From: a virus
IMG/VR virus record: IMGVR_UViG_3300021963_000057
Coordinates: 40,627-104,626 of that record
Direction: 5' to 3' (one strand)
DNA: 64,000 nt
The translations under genes and the position numbers were made by a program. This document shows, one piece after another, positions 8,569 through 18,172 of the stretch (its first letter is position 1; every line of letters begins with the position of its first letter). The notes below the pieces were generated by a model that saw only the letters and a list, made by a program, of their open reading frames with translations, was not told the DNA's origin and searched no databases.

Positions 8569-9009
8569 ATGAAAGTTGGATTTACTTGTTCCACTTTTGA
8601 TTTGTTTCATGCTGGGCATATTATAATGCTCAAGGAAGCCAAACAACAGTGTGATTATCTTATAGTTGGATTACAAACTGACCCCACTATTGATAGACCA
8701 AAAGAAAAGAACAGACCGGTTCAAAGCATTTTTGAAAGGTATGTACAACTACAGGCCTGCAAATATGTGGATGAAATTGTGGTTTATGCCACGGAAAAAG
8801 ACCTGTTGGATATATTGCTTTCTTTTCCAATTAATGTTAGAATCTTAGGTGATGAGTATGAAAGCAAAACCTTTACTGGTAGACAAGAGTGTATGAATAA
8901 AGGTATAAAATTTTACTTTAATAAACGTGAACACACCTTCTCAACAACAGAGTTGAGGCAAAGAGTTGTGGATGCGGAAGCAGAAAAGTTGATGAAAAAT
9001 ATAGTATGA
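8569..9009 (+). CDS. Cytidylyltransferase-like nucleotidyltransferase
   Basis: 146-residue HxGH-type nucleotidyltransferase, TagD-like (glycerol-3-phosphate cytidylyltransferase fold). The nucleotide-binding F-D-L-F-HAGH motif is at residues 10-17. A conserved VGLQTDPT turn and a C-terminal FSTTELRQR motif (ISSTxxR equivalent) complete the site. I chose ATG 8569 over upstream alternatives because of the GAGGAG site seven bases before it and the exact start of the fold. Substrate is unknown; it might feed surface glycan or lipid modification. It overlaps gene 47 by four bases. Confidence 0.88.
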   Translation: MKVGFTCSTFDLFHAGHIIMLKEAKQQCDYLIVGLQTDPTIDRPKEKNRPVQSIFERYVQLQACKYVDEIVVYATEKDLLDILLSFPINVRILGDEYESKTFTGRQECMNKGIKFYFNKREHTFSTTELRQRVVDAEAEKLMKNIV

Positions 9010-10073
9010 AAGTTGCGATAATTACCGACCAACATTTTGGTGCCAGAAACGATTCAACATTGTTTTTGGATTTCTTTGAGAAGTTTTATAAAGAGACTTT
9101 CTTTCCGGCCTTGGTAAAAGAAAAAATTGATACCGTACTTATTCTTGGTGATACGTTTGACCGTAGAAAGTATGTTAACTTCTTCTCATTGAAACGTGCC
9201 AAACAAATGTTCTTTGACCCGTTGTTTGACTTGGGCATTCAAGTGCATATGTTGGCCGGTAACCACGACACATACTTTAAAAATACCAACGATGTTAATT
9301 CTGCCGACTTGTTGTTAGGTGAATACGGTATTACACTAAATGTTATTGACCATCCAACCGAAATATATGTTGGACCACATAAGATTTGTATGATGCCTTG
9401 GATTTGTCCCGAGAATTATGAAGATTCTTTAGAGACATTGAAAGAGACCGATGCAAAGTTTTGTATGGGTCATTTTGAAATTGCAGGCTTTGCCATGTAT
9501 CGTGGTATGCCATCTGAAGGAGGGTTAGACCGTGGTATTTTTAGGAAGTTTAGTCACACTTTTAGTGGTCATTACCATCACAAATCTTCTAGTGATGATA
9601 TCTACTATTTGGGCAATCCATACGAACTTACTTGGCAGGATTATAATGACCCTCGGGGTTTTCATTTGTTTGACTTGGATACTCACCAACTTGAATTCAT
9701 AGAAAATCCAAATAAAATGTTCCATCGTATTATTTACGATGACAAAGAACAATCTATCAAAGAGATTGACGGTAAAGATTTAAAACCATACACAAACACA
9801 TATGTTAAAGTGGTTGTAATTAATAAAAACAACCCGTATTTGTTTGACAAATTCATGAATAACCTGTATAATGTAAACCCTGCTGATATTACTATTGCAG
9901 AAGATTTTACAGAATTAGAAGATGGTGATGAAGCGATTGATGAAGCCGAAGACACACTCACCATATTAAACAAGTATGTTGATGGTATTACGGAAGAAAG
10001 TATTGACAACGACAAGTTGAAAACATTATTGAAAGAACTCTACGTAGAGGCATTGAATACTGAACAAGCATGA
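9006..10073 (+). CDS. 47: Recombination endonuclease subunit gp47 (Mre11-like)
   Basis: 355-residue calcineurin-fold nuclease, the partner of gp46 in the T4 Mre11/Rad50-type complex that resects DNA ends. Metal-binding motifs appear in order: ITDQHFG, LGDTFDRR, AGNHDT, GHFE and SGHYHH. Length matches T4 gp47 (339). It overlaps genes on both sides by four bases (ATGA junctions), so gp47 and gp46 are coupled. Confidence 0.95.
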   Translation: MKVAIITDQHFGARNDSTLFLDFFEKFYKETFFPALVKEKIDTVLILGDTFDRRKYVNFFSLKRAKQMFFDPLFDLGIQVHMLAGNHDTYFKNTNDVNSADLLLGEYGITLNVIDHPTEIYVGPHKICMMPWICPENYEDSLETLKETDAKFCMGHFEIAGFAMYRGMPSEGGLDRGIFRKFSHTFSGHYHHKSSSDDIYYLGNPYELTWQDYNDPRGFHLFDLDTHQLEFIENPNKMFHRIIYDDKEQSIKEIDGKDLKPYTNTYVKVVVINKNNPYLFDKFMNNLYNVNPADITIAEDFTELEDGDEAIDEAEDTLTILNKYVDGITEESIDNDKLKTLLKELYVEALNTEQA

Positions 10074-11788
10074 TTTTATTCCAAAAGATTAAGTGGAAGA
10101 ATTTTCTATCCACTGGAGCACACTTTACTGAAATTGATTTTACCAAGTCCAATAACACATTGATTATTGGTCACAATGGCGCAGGCAAGTCCACAATTTT
10201 GGATGCATTATGTTTTGGATTGTTTGGTAAACCTTTTCGTAAGATTAACAAGCCACAATTACTCAACTCTGTCAACGGCAAAGAAGCCGTTGTAGAAGTT
10301 CATTTCAATATTGGACAAAAAAGATACAAAGTAATTCGTGGTATTAAACCAAATGTATTTGAAATTTATCTGAATGATGTATTGCTGAACCAAGATGCAG
10401 CTGCAAAAGACTATCAAGAGATACTAGAGAATAATATTCTCAAACTAAATTACAAGTCCTTTACGCAGGTTGTCATTCTTGGTTCAGCATCATTTGTTCC
10501 GTTCATGCAGTTATCGGCATCTGACCGTAGAGCAATCATTGAAGACCTACTAGACATTCAAATTTTTTCCTCAATGAACAATGTTATCAAGGAGAAGAAC
10601 TCGGCCATCAAAGAAGAATTGAATAAAACCAAGTATGCAATTTCTCTTACCGAAGAAAAGATAACTCTACAAAAACAAAACATCGAAGAACATAAAAAGA
10701 ACCATGATGCAGAAATTAAACGCAAACAGGAAGAAATAGAAAAATCAAAAACTCAAATGAGTACATTGCAAAGTGATATTCAGTTGATTAATAAACATAT
10801 TGCGGTATTACAGAATAGGGTTGGTGATAAGAAAGAGAAGCTGGATAAAAAATCCAAGAGTCTATTTCAAATCAAAGGTAAAGTGCAAACTAATATTGAC
10901 CGAAACCAAAAGGAGATTGACTTCTATGAAAACAACCACGATTGTCCAACTTGCAAACAGTCTATCACACCTGAGTGGAAAGATTCTCAAGTACAAGAAA
11001 AGTCAGAGAAAATCACTACACAAAAAACTGGATTGGTTGAGATTGAACAGGAACTAACCAAAGTAACTGCCGAAATCAAATTAATAACAGATATACTTTC
11101 GCATATCAGTGAACATAATGGTGAAGTTATTAAACATACTTCTACCATATCAGCAATAAACAACTACATCACCAAGTTGAATACTGAGATTGATGAGTTG
11201 ACTAAGAAACAAACCAACACAGAAGGTAGTGACCAAAAGTTAACTGAATTGAATACTGCACTGGAAGAACACCGTAAAGCTTATGAAGTGAGTTTGACCG
11301 AAAAACATTACCATGAATTTGCAGGTACTTTGTTGAAAGATGGCGGCATTAAGACACGTATCATTAAACAATATTTGCCAATTATGAATAAGTTGATTAA
11401 CAAGTACCTGAAAGCCATGGACTTCTTTGTCAACTTTAACATCAACGAAAACTTTGAAGAAACAATTAAGAGTAGACACCGTGATGACTTCTCTTATGCC
11501 AATTTTTCGGAAGGTGAAAAAATGCGTATTGATTTGGCACTATTGTTTACTTGGCGACAGATTGCCAAACTAAAGAATAGTACGAATACAAATTTGTTGA
11601 TACTTGATGAAGTGTTTGATTCTAGCCTTGATACCGTAGGTACTGAAGAATTTCTGAAGTTGATACAAGAAATGGGTGCAGATACGAACGTGTTTGTTAT
11701 CTCACATAAAGGCGACCAACTGTTCGATAAGTTCCGTTCGGTTATTAAATTTGAAAAGAAAAATAATTTTTCAAGGATTGCAAAATGA
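10070..11788 (+). CDS. 46: Recombination endonuclease subunit gp46 (Rad50/SbcC-like)
   Basis: 572-residue SMC-family ATPase. Walker A GHNGAGKST is at about 34-42, a long coiled coil follows, and a CPTC zinc hook sits near residue 297. The second half carries the signature FSEGEKMRIDLAL and Walker B LLILDEVFD. With gp47 it processes DNA ends for recombination-dependent replication. T4 gp46 is 560 residues. It overlaps both neighbours by four bases. Confidence 0.95.
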   Translation: MILFQKIKWKNFLSTGAHFTEIDFTKSNNTLIIGHNGAGKSTILDALCFGLFGKPFRKINKPQLLNSVNGKEAVVEVHFNIGQKRYKVIRGIKPNVFEIYLNDVLLNQDAAAKDYQEILENNILKLNYKSFTQVVILGSASFVPFMQLSASDRRAIIEDLLDIQIFSSMNNVIKEKNSAIKEELNKTKYAISLTEEKITLQKQNIEEHKKNHDAEIKRKQEEIEKSKTQMSTLQSDIQLINKHIAVLQNRVGDKKEKLDKKSKSLFQIKGKVQTNIDRNQKEIDFYENNHDCPTCKQSITPEWKDSQVQEKSEKITTQKTGLVEIEQELTKVTAEIKLITDILSHISEHNGEVIKHTSTISAINNYITKLNTEIDELTKKQTNTEGSDQKLTELNTALEEHRKAYEVSLTEKHYHEFAGTLLKDGGIKTRIIKQYLPIMNKLINKYLKAMDFFVNFNINENFEETIKSRHRDDFSYANFSEGEKMRIDLALLFTWRQIAKLKNSTNTNLLILDEVFDSSLDTVGTEEFLKLIQEMGADTNVFVISHKGDQLFDKFRSVIKFEKKNNFSRIAK

Positions 11789-12378
11789 ATACAGAAGATA
11801 TTGTCTTATATAACACAGAAGAAACGATTAAGGTTGCACCGACAGCCGAAAAGGTTGAAACGTTTGACTTGGTACCGCCAGACCATCCAGCACTTTACAA
11901 AGTCCTACCAGAGTTTGATTTTGAAAATGCACCAATCAATCCAAATAGTTTTGCATCTACATTGGTGGAGACTTGTAGAAAACATCATGGTATTGGTCTA
12001 TCTGCAAATCAATGTGGTTTTGAATACCGTGTTTTTGTTATGGGTGCCGGTGAAGAATATGTGGCATATTTCAATCCAAAAATCATTTCATCAAGTGGCG
12101 AAAAACACATGGAAGAAGGATGCCTTTCATTTCCTTTCTTAAATCTCCACATTACCAGACCAGAAACTGTAGAGGTTGAATACCAGGATTTCACAGGTGA
12201 GAAACGTACCAAAACTTTTAATGGCATATCTGCAAGATGTTTTCTTCATGAGCTTGACCACATGAACGGGATAGTGTATACTAGTCGTGTAAAACCACTT
12301 GCGTTACAATTTGGTTTGAAAAAGTTGGATAAAATTAGACGCAAGTACTTTAACCCTAAGAAAACCAAAAGAACTTAA
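11785..12378 (+). CDS. def: Peptide deformylase
   Basis: 197-residue PDF, removing the formyl group from nascent proteins. All three motifs are present: GIGLSANQ (69-76), EGCLS with the metal-binding Cys (about 113) and HELDH (155-159). Cyanophages and other marine myoviruses carry similar enzymes, usually read as supporting synthesis of rapidly turned-over host or phage proteins. An extra N-terminal stretch of about 35 residues precedes the catalytic domain. Four-base overlap with gene 46, and the last base is shared with the next ATG. Confidence 0.95.
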   Translation: MNTEDIVLYNTEETIKVAPTAEKVETFDLVPPDHPALYKVLPEFDFENAPINPNSFASTLVETCRKHHGIGLSANQCGFEYRVFVMGAGEEYVAYFNPKIISSSGEKHMEEGCLSFPFLNLHITRPETVEVEYQDFTGEKRTKTFNGISARCFLHELDHMNGIVYTSRVKPLALQFGLKKLDKIRRKYFNPKKTKRT

Positions 12379-13643
12379 TGGCCACACCTATAGATTATGT
12401 TGATGCTCAGTGGGAAAAATGGCAGGTACTAAATGATCCTGAACGTTTCGAACACATTGACACTGAGCAATTGAAAGAGATATTGATTAAGGACCTTACG
12501 TATGCCTCACAAATGGATGTACGTGAGTATACCTTATATCAAAAGTGGTTAGAGGTGCATGAGAAATATCCAACCAGAACAATCAGTACACTCTTTGATG
12601 AAGAAGTGCAATTGGTAGATGTTACACAAAAGAAACTGGTTGAGAAAGTCAAAAAAAACTTTTGGATGCCAGAAGGTCCAGATGACTATGAAAAATTAAA
12701 GCCAAGATTAGTCTTATCTAACGGACCTTTGGCAGAAACATGGAATACAGTACGTACATTTTCTTCTACGATGAAGAATAACTCCAACATTGGCCGCAAT
12801 CTTTATTACACTGTGGTTGATGAAAACACCGACAAGTATCTTGGTGTTATCTGTATATCATCTGACTTCTTGGACTTGACTCCAAGAGATACCGCAATTG
12901 GTTGGCCACGTGATGTTAAGACACAACAAGGCATGATTAATCATACAGCAATTGGTTCTACAATCGTTCCACTACAACCACTTGGTTTCAATTATATGGG
13001 TGGTAAATTGTTGGCATTGTTGTGTCTTGCTGATACCGTACAGAATGATTGGAAAAGACAATATGGAGACGTTCTTGTTGGAGTTACAACTACTTCCCTT
13101 TATGGCAACACTAAGTCCAATGGTCTATCTCAGTATGATGGTCTTGAACATTGGAACAAAATGGGTTTCTCTAGTGGTTCGGTTGCTTTTGAACCGTCCA
13201 GAAAAACCAGAGCAATGATTTATGATTGGGTAAAAGAGAATCACACACGTAAATATTTTGAGTGGTGGGAAGCCAAGAATCAAAAAGGTTTGCCACTTAA
13301 ACGTGACCACAAAAATCGTACATTAAATTTTGCGTATGGTAAGTTGGGTATTCCAAAAGAACTTATCCGTACAGAGCATCAGAGAGGCATCTATTTCTCA
13401 CCTCTCTATAACAACACCAATGAATATCTTAGGAAAGAAATTGGTGATGAACAACTGGTCAAATCATTTGATACCAGTGAAGAAACCTTGACGCAAATTT
13501 GGAAAACCAAATATGCCAAAGGTCGTATATCAATGTTGAAGAAAAAGAATAATGTATCTTATGAATCATTATTTTATGATGACTTGATATACCTGTCTTG
13601 GGAAGAAACCAAGGCTAAGTATCTACCACAAGTTGGCAGATAA
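12378..13643 (+). CDS. DUF4338-like protein, paralogue of the 40113 gene
   Basis: 421 residues, no signal or membrane segment. The core stretch with PLQPLGFNYMGGKLLALLC, a following W-x-x-x-YG, and TTSLYG...LSQYDGL matches the same region of the 40113 protein (PAQPFGYNYLGGKLLAAIC ... TTSLYG ... SQYDGMK), so the two are paralogues. The pattern is remotely reminiscent of DUF4338 (the DruA family of Druantia systems), which has a similar L-A-x-x-x-L...W-x-x-x-YG...ETF arrangement. That link is my inference. Function unknown. It is the last gene of the uvsY-46 operon. Confidence 0.6.
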   Translation: MATPIDYVDAQWEKWQVLNDPERFEHIDTEQLKEILIKDLTYASQMDVREYTLYQKWLEVHEKYPTRTISTLFDEEVQLVDVTQKKLVEKVKKNFWMPEGPDDYEKLKPRLVLSNGPLAETWNTVRTFSSTMKNNSNIGRNLYYTVVDENTDKYLGVICISSDFLDLTPRDTAIGWPRDVKTQQGMINHTAIGSTIVPLQPLGFNYMGGKLLALLCLADTVQNDWKRQYGDVLVGVTTTSLYGNTKSNGLSQYDGLEHWNKMGFSSGSVAFEPSRKTRAMIYDWVKENHTRKYFEWWEAKNQKGLPLKRDHKNRTLNFAYGKLGIPKELIRTEHQRGIYFSPLYNNTNEYLRKEIGDEQLVKSFDTSEETLTQIWKTKYAKGRISMLKKKNNVSYESLFYDDLIYLSWEETKAKYLPQVGR

Positions 13644-13664
13644 AAAAGTATACCGCCAATATAC

Positions 13665-13693
13665 TTGACACACACACTAAGTAATAGTATAAT
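13665..13693 (+). promoter_or_regulatory. Consensus sigma-70 promoter
   Basis: TTGACA (13665-13670), 17-base spacer, TATAAT (13688-13693). It gives a leader of about 50 bases before the HTH gene. Confidence 0.9.
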
Positions 13694-13750
13694 GTGAATA
13701 CTTGCGAAATGCAAGACTTTTGTTTTTAACTTTGTCATTAGGAGATTATT

Positions 13751-14023
13751 ATGACTACCAAAATTTCTGCGAAAGAAAAAATCCTCAATTATTTGAGCAA
13801 GACTGAGGGTTACAACACCCTTTCCACAGCACAAGCACGTGCTCGTTTCGGAATCCAAAATGTTTCCGCACGTATTGATGAGTTGCGCCAAGAAGGCCAC
13901 TGCATCTACACCAACACCAAAACACGTGGTGATGGTTCTAAGGTATCTGTATACCGTTTGGGTACACCAACTAAAGCAATGGTTCGTACCGCACTTAAAG
14001 CTGGTTACAGCTTCAGCGCTTAA
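13751..14023 (+). CDS. Small helix-turn-helix protein
   Basis: 90-residue winged-helix-type protein. The first 55 residues form a typical three-helix HTH (STAQARARFGIQNVSARIDELR), followed by a wing with a basic turn (TRGDGSKVSVYRLG). Such proteins are common in marine T4-like phages without assigned targets. It stands as a monocistron between a consensus early promoter and a strong terminator, as expected for an early regulator or DNA-binding protein. It could instead be an abundant architectural protein. Confidence 0.8.
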   Translation: MTTKISAKEKILNYLSKTEGYNTLSTAQARARFGIQNVSARIDELRQEGHCIYTNTKTRGDGSKVSVYRLGTPTKAMVRTALKAGYSFSA

Positions 14024-14033
14024 TTATTAAGCT

Positions 14034-14067
14034 AATAGGGATCCATGCCGGATCCCTATTTTTGTTT
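14034..14067 (+). terminator. Intrinsic terminator after the HTH gene
   Basis: Eleven-base-pair stem (AATAGGGATCC with its complement), five-base loop, then TTTTTGTTTT. An ATG inside the loop at 14045 is not the start of the next gene. Confidence 0.92.
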
Positions 14068-14077
14068 TGGAGAGAAA

Positions 14078-14896
14078 ATGGAAATTTCAATTAAAAAAGA
14101 AGAACTTCAGAAGAAAAGCATTTTCGTTGCTACACCTATGTACGGCGGCATGAATCATGGACTTTATGCCAAGGCATGTCTTGATTTACAAGCACTCTGT
14201 ATGCAATATGGTGTTACAGTGAAATTCTCATTTCTTTTCAATGAGTCTTTAATTACACGTGCTAGAAATTATCTTGTTGATGAATTCTTGCACCGTTCAG
14301 ATTGCACACACATGTTGTTCATTGATGCTGATATTCACTTCAATCCACAAGATGTTATTGCCTTGTTGGCCTTAGACAAGGATGTTATTGGTGGTCCTTA
14401 TCCTAAGAAAGCGATTAAGTGGTCGTCAGTTAAGAAAGCATTGGCTAAAAATCCAGATATGGAAGCAAGTGCTTTAGATAAAGTTACTGGTGATTATGTT
14501 TTCAATCCAGTAAGAGGCACAGATAAATTTAGTGTTGCCGATCCACTTGAAGTGTTGGAAATCGGTACCGGTTTTATGATGGTTAAACGTGAAGTTTTCC
14601 CTAAGTTTGCAGAAGCATTCCCACATCTACGTTACAAACCAGACCACGTTGGCCAAGCCAACTTTGATGGTTCACGTTACATTCATGCGTTCTTTGATAC
14701 GTTGATTGACACCAAAGATTCTCCAACAGGCGGTGGTTCAGACCGTTACTTGTCAGAAGATTACATGTTCTGTCAACTGTGGCGTAAGATTGGTGGTTCT
14801 ATTTGGTTGTGTCCTTGGATGCGAGCAGACCACATTGGTACCTATCACTTTAAAGGTGATATGCCAGCAGTAGCAAATTACGTTGGAGAAATGTAA
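14078..14896 (+). CDS. GT-A fold glycosyltransferase
   Basis: 272 residues. N-terminal ATPMYGGM, a conserved RNYLVDEFL helix and the metal-binding FIDADI (DxD) motif mark a GT-A nucleotide-sugar transferase of a family frequent in cyanophages. The C-terminal part has FMMVKREVF and a DHIGTYHF motif. ATG 14078 follows GGAGAG. The longer frame would start inside the terminator loop. Donor and acceptor are unknown; glycosylation of phage DNA, virion protein or host surface are all possible. It overlaps the next gene by one base. Confidence 0.85.
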   Translation: MEISIKKEELQKKSIFVATPMYGGMNHGLYAKACLDLQALCMQYGVTVKFSFLFNESLITRARNYLVDEFLHRSDCTHMLFIDADIHFNPQDVIALLALDKDVIGGPYPKKAIKWSSVKKALAKNPDMEASALDKVTGDYVFNPVRGTDKFSVADPLEVLEIGTGFMMVKREVFPKFAEAFPHLRYKPDHVGQANFDGSRYIHAFFDTLIDTKDSPTGGGSDRYLSEDYMFCQLWRKIGGSIWLCPWMRADHIGTYHFKGDMPAVANYVGEM

Positions 14897-15558
14897 TGAT
14901 TGTTGGTTTACTTGGATTCATTGGTTCAGGTAAAGGCACTGCCGGTGACATTCTTAAAGACCTTGGCTTTACTCCTGTGAGTTTTGCCAAAGGTGTTAAA
15001 GATGTTGCCGCAGAAATGTTTGGTTGGCCACGACACCTATTAGAAGGTGATACTGAACAGTCCAGACAATGGCGTGAACAACCAGATAAATTCTGGTCAG
15101 AAGAATTTGGTCGTGAGTTTACACCAAGACTAGCACTACAATTAATGGGTACAGAAGTTGGTCGTGAAGTTTTTCACTCTGATTTTTGGATCATCAAATT
15201 GAAAAATTATATACAAAAAAATCCAAATCAAGATTATGTTATTACTGATGTACGTTTTCAAAATGAAATTGAATTCGTTCATCAGAACAAAGGCATTCTC
15301 ATAGAGATACAACGTGGTACTACACCACATTGGTATGAGATTGCATCCAAGGCCAATCGTGGTGACTGGAAAGCGGAAGAATTTATGTTGAAGCAATCTG
15401 GTGTACATGAATCTGAATGGCGTTGGATTGGTGGTTACGTTGACCATCACATTGACAACCAAGGTTCTTTGGAAGAATTAAAGAACAAATTGATTAAATG
15501 CTTGACAACCTCTTATGGTCCAGGTATAATGAGTGAATTGAAACAAGGAGTATCGTAA
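14896..15558 (+). CDS. 1: Deoxynucleoside monophosphate kinase (gp1-like)
   Basis: 220-residue P-loop kinase like T4 gp1, which phosphorylates dNMPs in the phage dNTP-synthesis complex. P-loop GFIGSGKGT is at residues 7-15. A mid-protein LMGTEVGRE and DVRFQNEI stretch are characteristic of the T4 gp1 family. Works upstream of the NrdA/NrdB, ThyX and dCMP deaminase enzymes encoded elsewhere in the window. One-base overlaps on both sides. Confidence 0.88.
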   Translation: MIVGLLGFIGSGKGTAGDILKDLGFTPVSFAKGVKDVAAEMFGWPRHLLEGDTEQSRQWREQPDKFWSEEFGREFTPRLALQLMGTEVGREVFHSDFWIIKLKNYIQKNPNQDYVITDVRFQNEIEFVHQNKGILIEIQRGTTPHWYEIASKANRGDWKAEEFMLKQSGVHESEWRWIGGYVDHHIDNQGSLEELKNKLIKCLTTSYGPGIMSELKQGVS

Positions 15559-16235
15559 TGAAATTATCTAATGAGACCTTAACGGTTCTTAAAAACTTTG
15601 CCAACATTAATCCTGGTATTGAGTTTAAGACTGGTAAGAAATTGACAACTATTTCCGCAACAAAGACTGTCTTGGCAAAGGCAGGCATCAAAGATGACTT
15701 TCCACAGGATTTCTGCATCTATGATTTGAACCAGTTTTTGTCCGTACAATCTCTGTACAAAGATGGTGAAATTGATTTTGATGACAAACATGTTATCTTC
15801 AAAGTTGGTCGTAAGAAACTAAACTATCGCAAAACTGCAAAGAGCATGATTGTGACACCACCAGATAAAGAATTAACATTGCCTTCTGTTGATGTGTCAT
15901 TCACATTGAAAGAAGAAGAACTTGCTTCTATCCTAAAGACTGCGAGCATCCTACAATCACCTAACATTGCCATCATGTCTGATGGTGAAAAGATTTCTAT
16001 CACAACCTGTGATGCAAAAGATAACTCTGCACATACCGATTCAACAGAAATTGCTGATGGTAACGGCAAGAAGTTTAAGGCTTTGTTTTTGACAGAGAAC
16101 TTTAAAATGATTTCTGGTTCTTATGAAGTACAAATTTCATCTAAAGGTTTGTCATACTTCAAGAACACTAAAGAAGATATGGAATACTGGATCGCCATCG
16201 AAGCCAAAGAATCTGACTTGTCGTTCGGAGAATAA
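15558..16235 (+). CDS. 45: Sliding clamp gp45
   Basis: 225-residue trimeric processivity clamp for gp43 and co-activator of gp55-dependent late transcription. Length equals T4 gp45 (228), and the pattern of two repeated beta-alpha-beta domains is visible (LSNETLTVLKNFANINPG at the start). It precedes the DsbA-like gene, and the clamp loader genes 44/62 follow a few kilobases on. The last residues (DLSFGE) match the usual clamp C-terminus. Confidence 0.93.
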   Translation: MKLSNETLTVLKNFANINPGIEFKTGKKLTTISATKTVLAKAGIKDDFPQDFCIYDLNQFLSVQSLYKDGEIDFDDKHVIFKVGRKKLNYRKTAKSMIVTPPDKELTLPSVDVSFTLKEEELASILKTASILQSPNIAIMSDGEKISITTCDAKDNSAHTDSTEIADGNGKKFKALFLTENFKMISGSYEVQISSKGLSYFKNTKEDMEYWIAIEAKESDLSFGE

Positions 16236-16236
16236 T

Positions 16237-16512
16237 ATGACTAAAGTAAATACACTATTTGGTTCTTTTGATGAAGACCAACTGAAAAAACTTAAAGGTT
16301 ATGTTGATGAAATGGTTCTACACATGAACCGAAATCAATCAAACAACGATGCAATGAAAGACATTGTAGATGTTGCCAATGAAGAATTAAAAGTGCCTAA
16401 GAAGATTATCAAGCGTATGGCAAAAACACAATTTAAAAACTCATTTCAAACTGAAGTGGCAGAATCAAAAGAATTTGAAGCCTTGTTTGAAAGTATGAAT
16501 GGAGTTAAATGA
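16237..16512 (+). CDS. dsbA: DsbA-like double-stranded DNA binding protein
   Basis: 91-residue small helical charged protein directly after gene 45. T4 DsbA (89 residues) binds late promoter regions and modulates late transcription. Length, charge pattern and the helix containing DAMKDIVDVANEELKV fit. I chose ATG 16237, one base after the clamp stop codon; an upstream frame would overlap gene 45 deeply. Assignment rests on size, composition and position. Confidence 0.6.
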   Translation: MTKVNTLFGSFDEDQLKKLKGYVDEMVLHMNRNQSNNDAMKDIVDVANEELKVPKKIIKRMAKTQFKNSFQTEVAESKEFEALFESMNGVK

Positions 16513-16709
16513 TGGGTGAAATACGCACATGGATTGATAAAGAACAGTACATTGCTGTACTTGAAAAAGAAATCAGTGTATTACAATCCAGATATGATCC
16601 AAGTCAAGAAGGCACTGGTCATTACAATACAGCAATTCATGTATTGCAAAATAGAGTCGCTGAACTTGAACTAGAAATGATTTGGCCATTTCCAGATGCA
16701 ACAAATTGA
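16509..16709 (+). CDS. Small hypothetical protein
   Basis: 66 residues with a coiled-coil-like helix (KEQYIAVLEKEISVLQSRY and AVLQNRVAELELEM-type heptads). Overlaps the preceding gene by four bases (ATGATG, either start possible) and the next by 14. No family recognised. Confidence 0.6.
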   Translation: MMGEIRTWIDKEQYIAVLEKEISVLQSRYDPSQEGTGHYNTAIHVLQNRVAELELEMIWPFPDATN

Positions 16710-17046
16710 AATACCATTCTTCTATCCACTAACGGAACAAACTTCGTTGGAGTTAGATTTTACTCCAAGTGAACAATGGATTGCAGAGTGGCGAAACAAA
16801 CAATGGAGTCCTGTCACCAGTGGCAGTTACTTAATTAGTAATGGTGGTGTTGGTATTGGAACAATCGCAGCATCATGGTCACAACCAACAACCGAGTTTG
16901 TTATAAGACCTAGTGAAAAGAATGTTGGTAAGTGGGAAATCACAAGCGGAATGTTTGTGTATAGACCCACTAAGCCAAATACAGTCGTAAGATTTTTTGC
17001 CAAGTTACTGCTTGGCTTTAAATGGCACGATGAAATTCAATCGTAA
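16696..17046 (+). CDS. Hypothetical protein
   Basis: 116 residues, soluble, Trp- and beta-rich (WSPVTSGSYL, WEITSGMFVYRP), with a basic C-terminus FFAKLLLGFKWH. No recognised domain. It is the last gene of the clamp operon and is followed by a terminator hairpin. Confidence 0.6.
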   Translation: MQQIEIPFFYPLTEQTSLELDFTPSEQWIAEWRNKQWSPVTSGSYLISNGGVGIGTIAASWSQPTTEFVIRPSEKNVGKWEITSGMFVYRPTKPNTVVRFFAKLLLGFKWHDEIQS

Positions 17047-17063
17047 AAAATTGGATATAGTAT

Positions 17064-17090
17064 TGAAACAATAATTATTGTTTCATTTTT
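17064..17090 (+). terminator. Terminator hairpin
   Basis: Perfect 22-base palindrome TGAAACAATAA/TTATTGTTTCA followed by five T residues. AT-rich but long. Ends the gene 45 operon. Confidence 0.75.
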
Positions 17091-17153
17091 AATTAGAGTT
17101 CGTGTCTTGTTAAGGTTTTCTTACAGCACCTACTTATTTTATAAGGAAAAATC

Positions 17154-18167
17154 ATGTTCGATACAAAAACTATCGACCCTAATAAGGTCACGTTTACACA
17201 AATCAAATCTCCAGGCATACGATTCAAAGACCGTGTCCGCATTAAATTCTCGGAGATAAATTCCCCTGCTTTTAAAACTGGTAATCCTGTTAGGATGAAA
17301 GGTAAAAACGTTTCTCATATTCAACGATTGGAAATTTCATTTGCTCAAGGTATTGATTACACCCAAATGCCTCCTTCGGTGATTGAAAAATCCAATAATG
17401 ACGGTGGAATTATCACAAAGTATGAATTAATTACAGGCAACCATAGTTTCGAAGCCATGAAAAATATTGGTTTCGATGAATGGGTGTTTGATATCTATGA
17501 ATTAATTCCAAATTCTGGATATGGATATGAAGATGCTATTCGTACATTCCAATTAAAAGAAAACAATGAATCTCCAAAGTTAGGTTCTTGCGAGGAAGAT
17601 GTTGTAAATATTATTTGTCGATTGATAGACCATGCTTCAAAATTGGTTGAAGCAAAAGAGGATAGTATTAAATCTTATGTTGATTCTGTTTGCACATACA
17701 TGCACTGGCAAACAAGATCCAAAATTGTGAGAGATACGATTCGTAAACTATCAAAGAGTGGTAAAAACCCATACAGAGATTATATCACTTATACTGCAAG
17801 TGATGTGGGTGAATTTTTGCAAAAAAATACAGACCTTGTTGCTTTTGGTGAATTTGATATGACTCGACAAAAAACTGGTTGGTCAATTTTAGAGGGATAT
17901 GAATATGAAATTTTGATGAATGCTATTAAAAAATATCATTCTGAAAAACGTGAATCCTACTTCACACTACATACAGGAAGTTTAACGGACAAACTATCAA
18001 CTGCCAAAGAGAAACGTCAGAAGATGGTTAACAATCTAAGCAACCTCGAAAACTCTTTGTTGAGTGTTTTTGAATATTATCAATTAAATGGAAAATTTCC
18101 ATGGCATACTATGGGTGCTTTGCCACAAGATGTCCGTGGTGGTGAACAAGATTATATCTATTTCTAA
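17154..18167 (+). CDS. ParB-like domain protein
   Basis: 337 residues. Residues about 55-120 resemble the ParB/Srx-like nuclease or nucleotide-binding domain: an MPPSVIEK strand, then YELITGNHSFEAMKNIG, matching the (I/V)-x-G-x-H/R-R-x-x-A pattern of ParB box II. The rest is helical and uncharacterised. ATG follows ATAAGGA. It stands alone between a terminator and the next promoter. It may be a DNA-binding or nuclease protein, or a free-standing CTPase-type switch. Function not established. Confidence 0.6.
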   Translation: MFDTKTIDPNKVTFTQIKSPGIRFKDRVRIKFSEINSPAFKTGNPVRMKGKNVSHIQRLEISFAQGIDYTQMPPSVIEKSNNDGGIITKYELITGNHSFEAMKNIGFDEWVFDIYELIPNSGYGYEDAIRTFQLKENNESPKLGSCEEDVVNIICRLIDHASKLVEAKEDSIKSYVDSVCTYMHWQTRSKIVRDTIRKLSKSGKNPYRDYITYTASDVGEFLQKNTDLVAFGEFDMTRQKTGWSILEGYEYEILMNAIKKYHSEKRESYFTLHTGSLTDKLSTAKEKRQKMVNNLSNLENSLLSVFEYYQLNGKFPWHTMGALPQDVRGGEQDYIYF

Positions 18168-18172
18168 GTGAC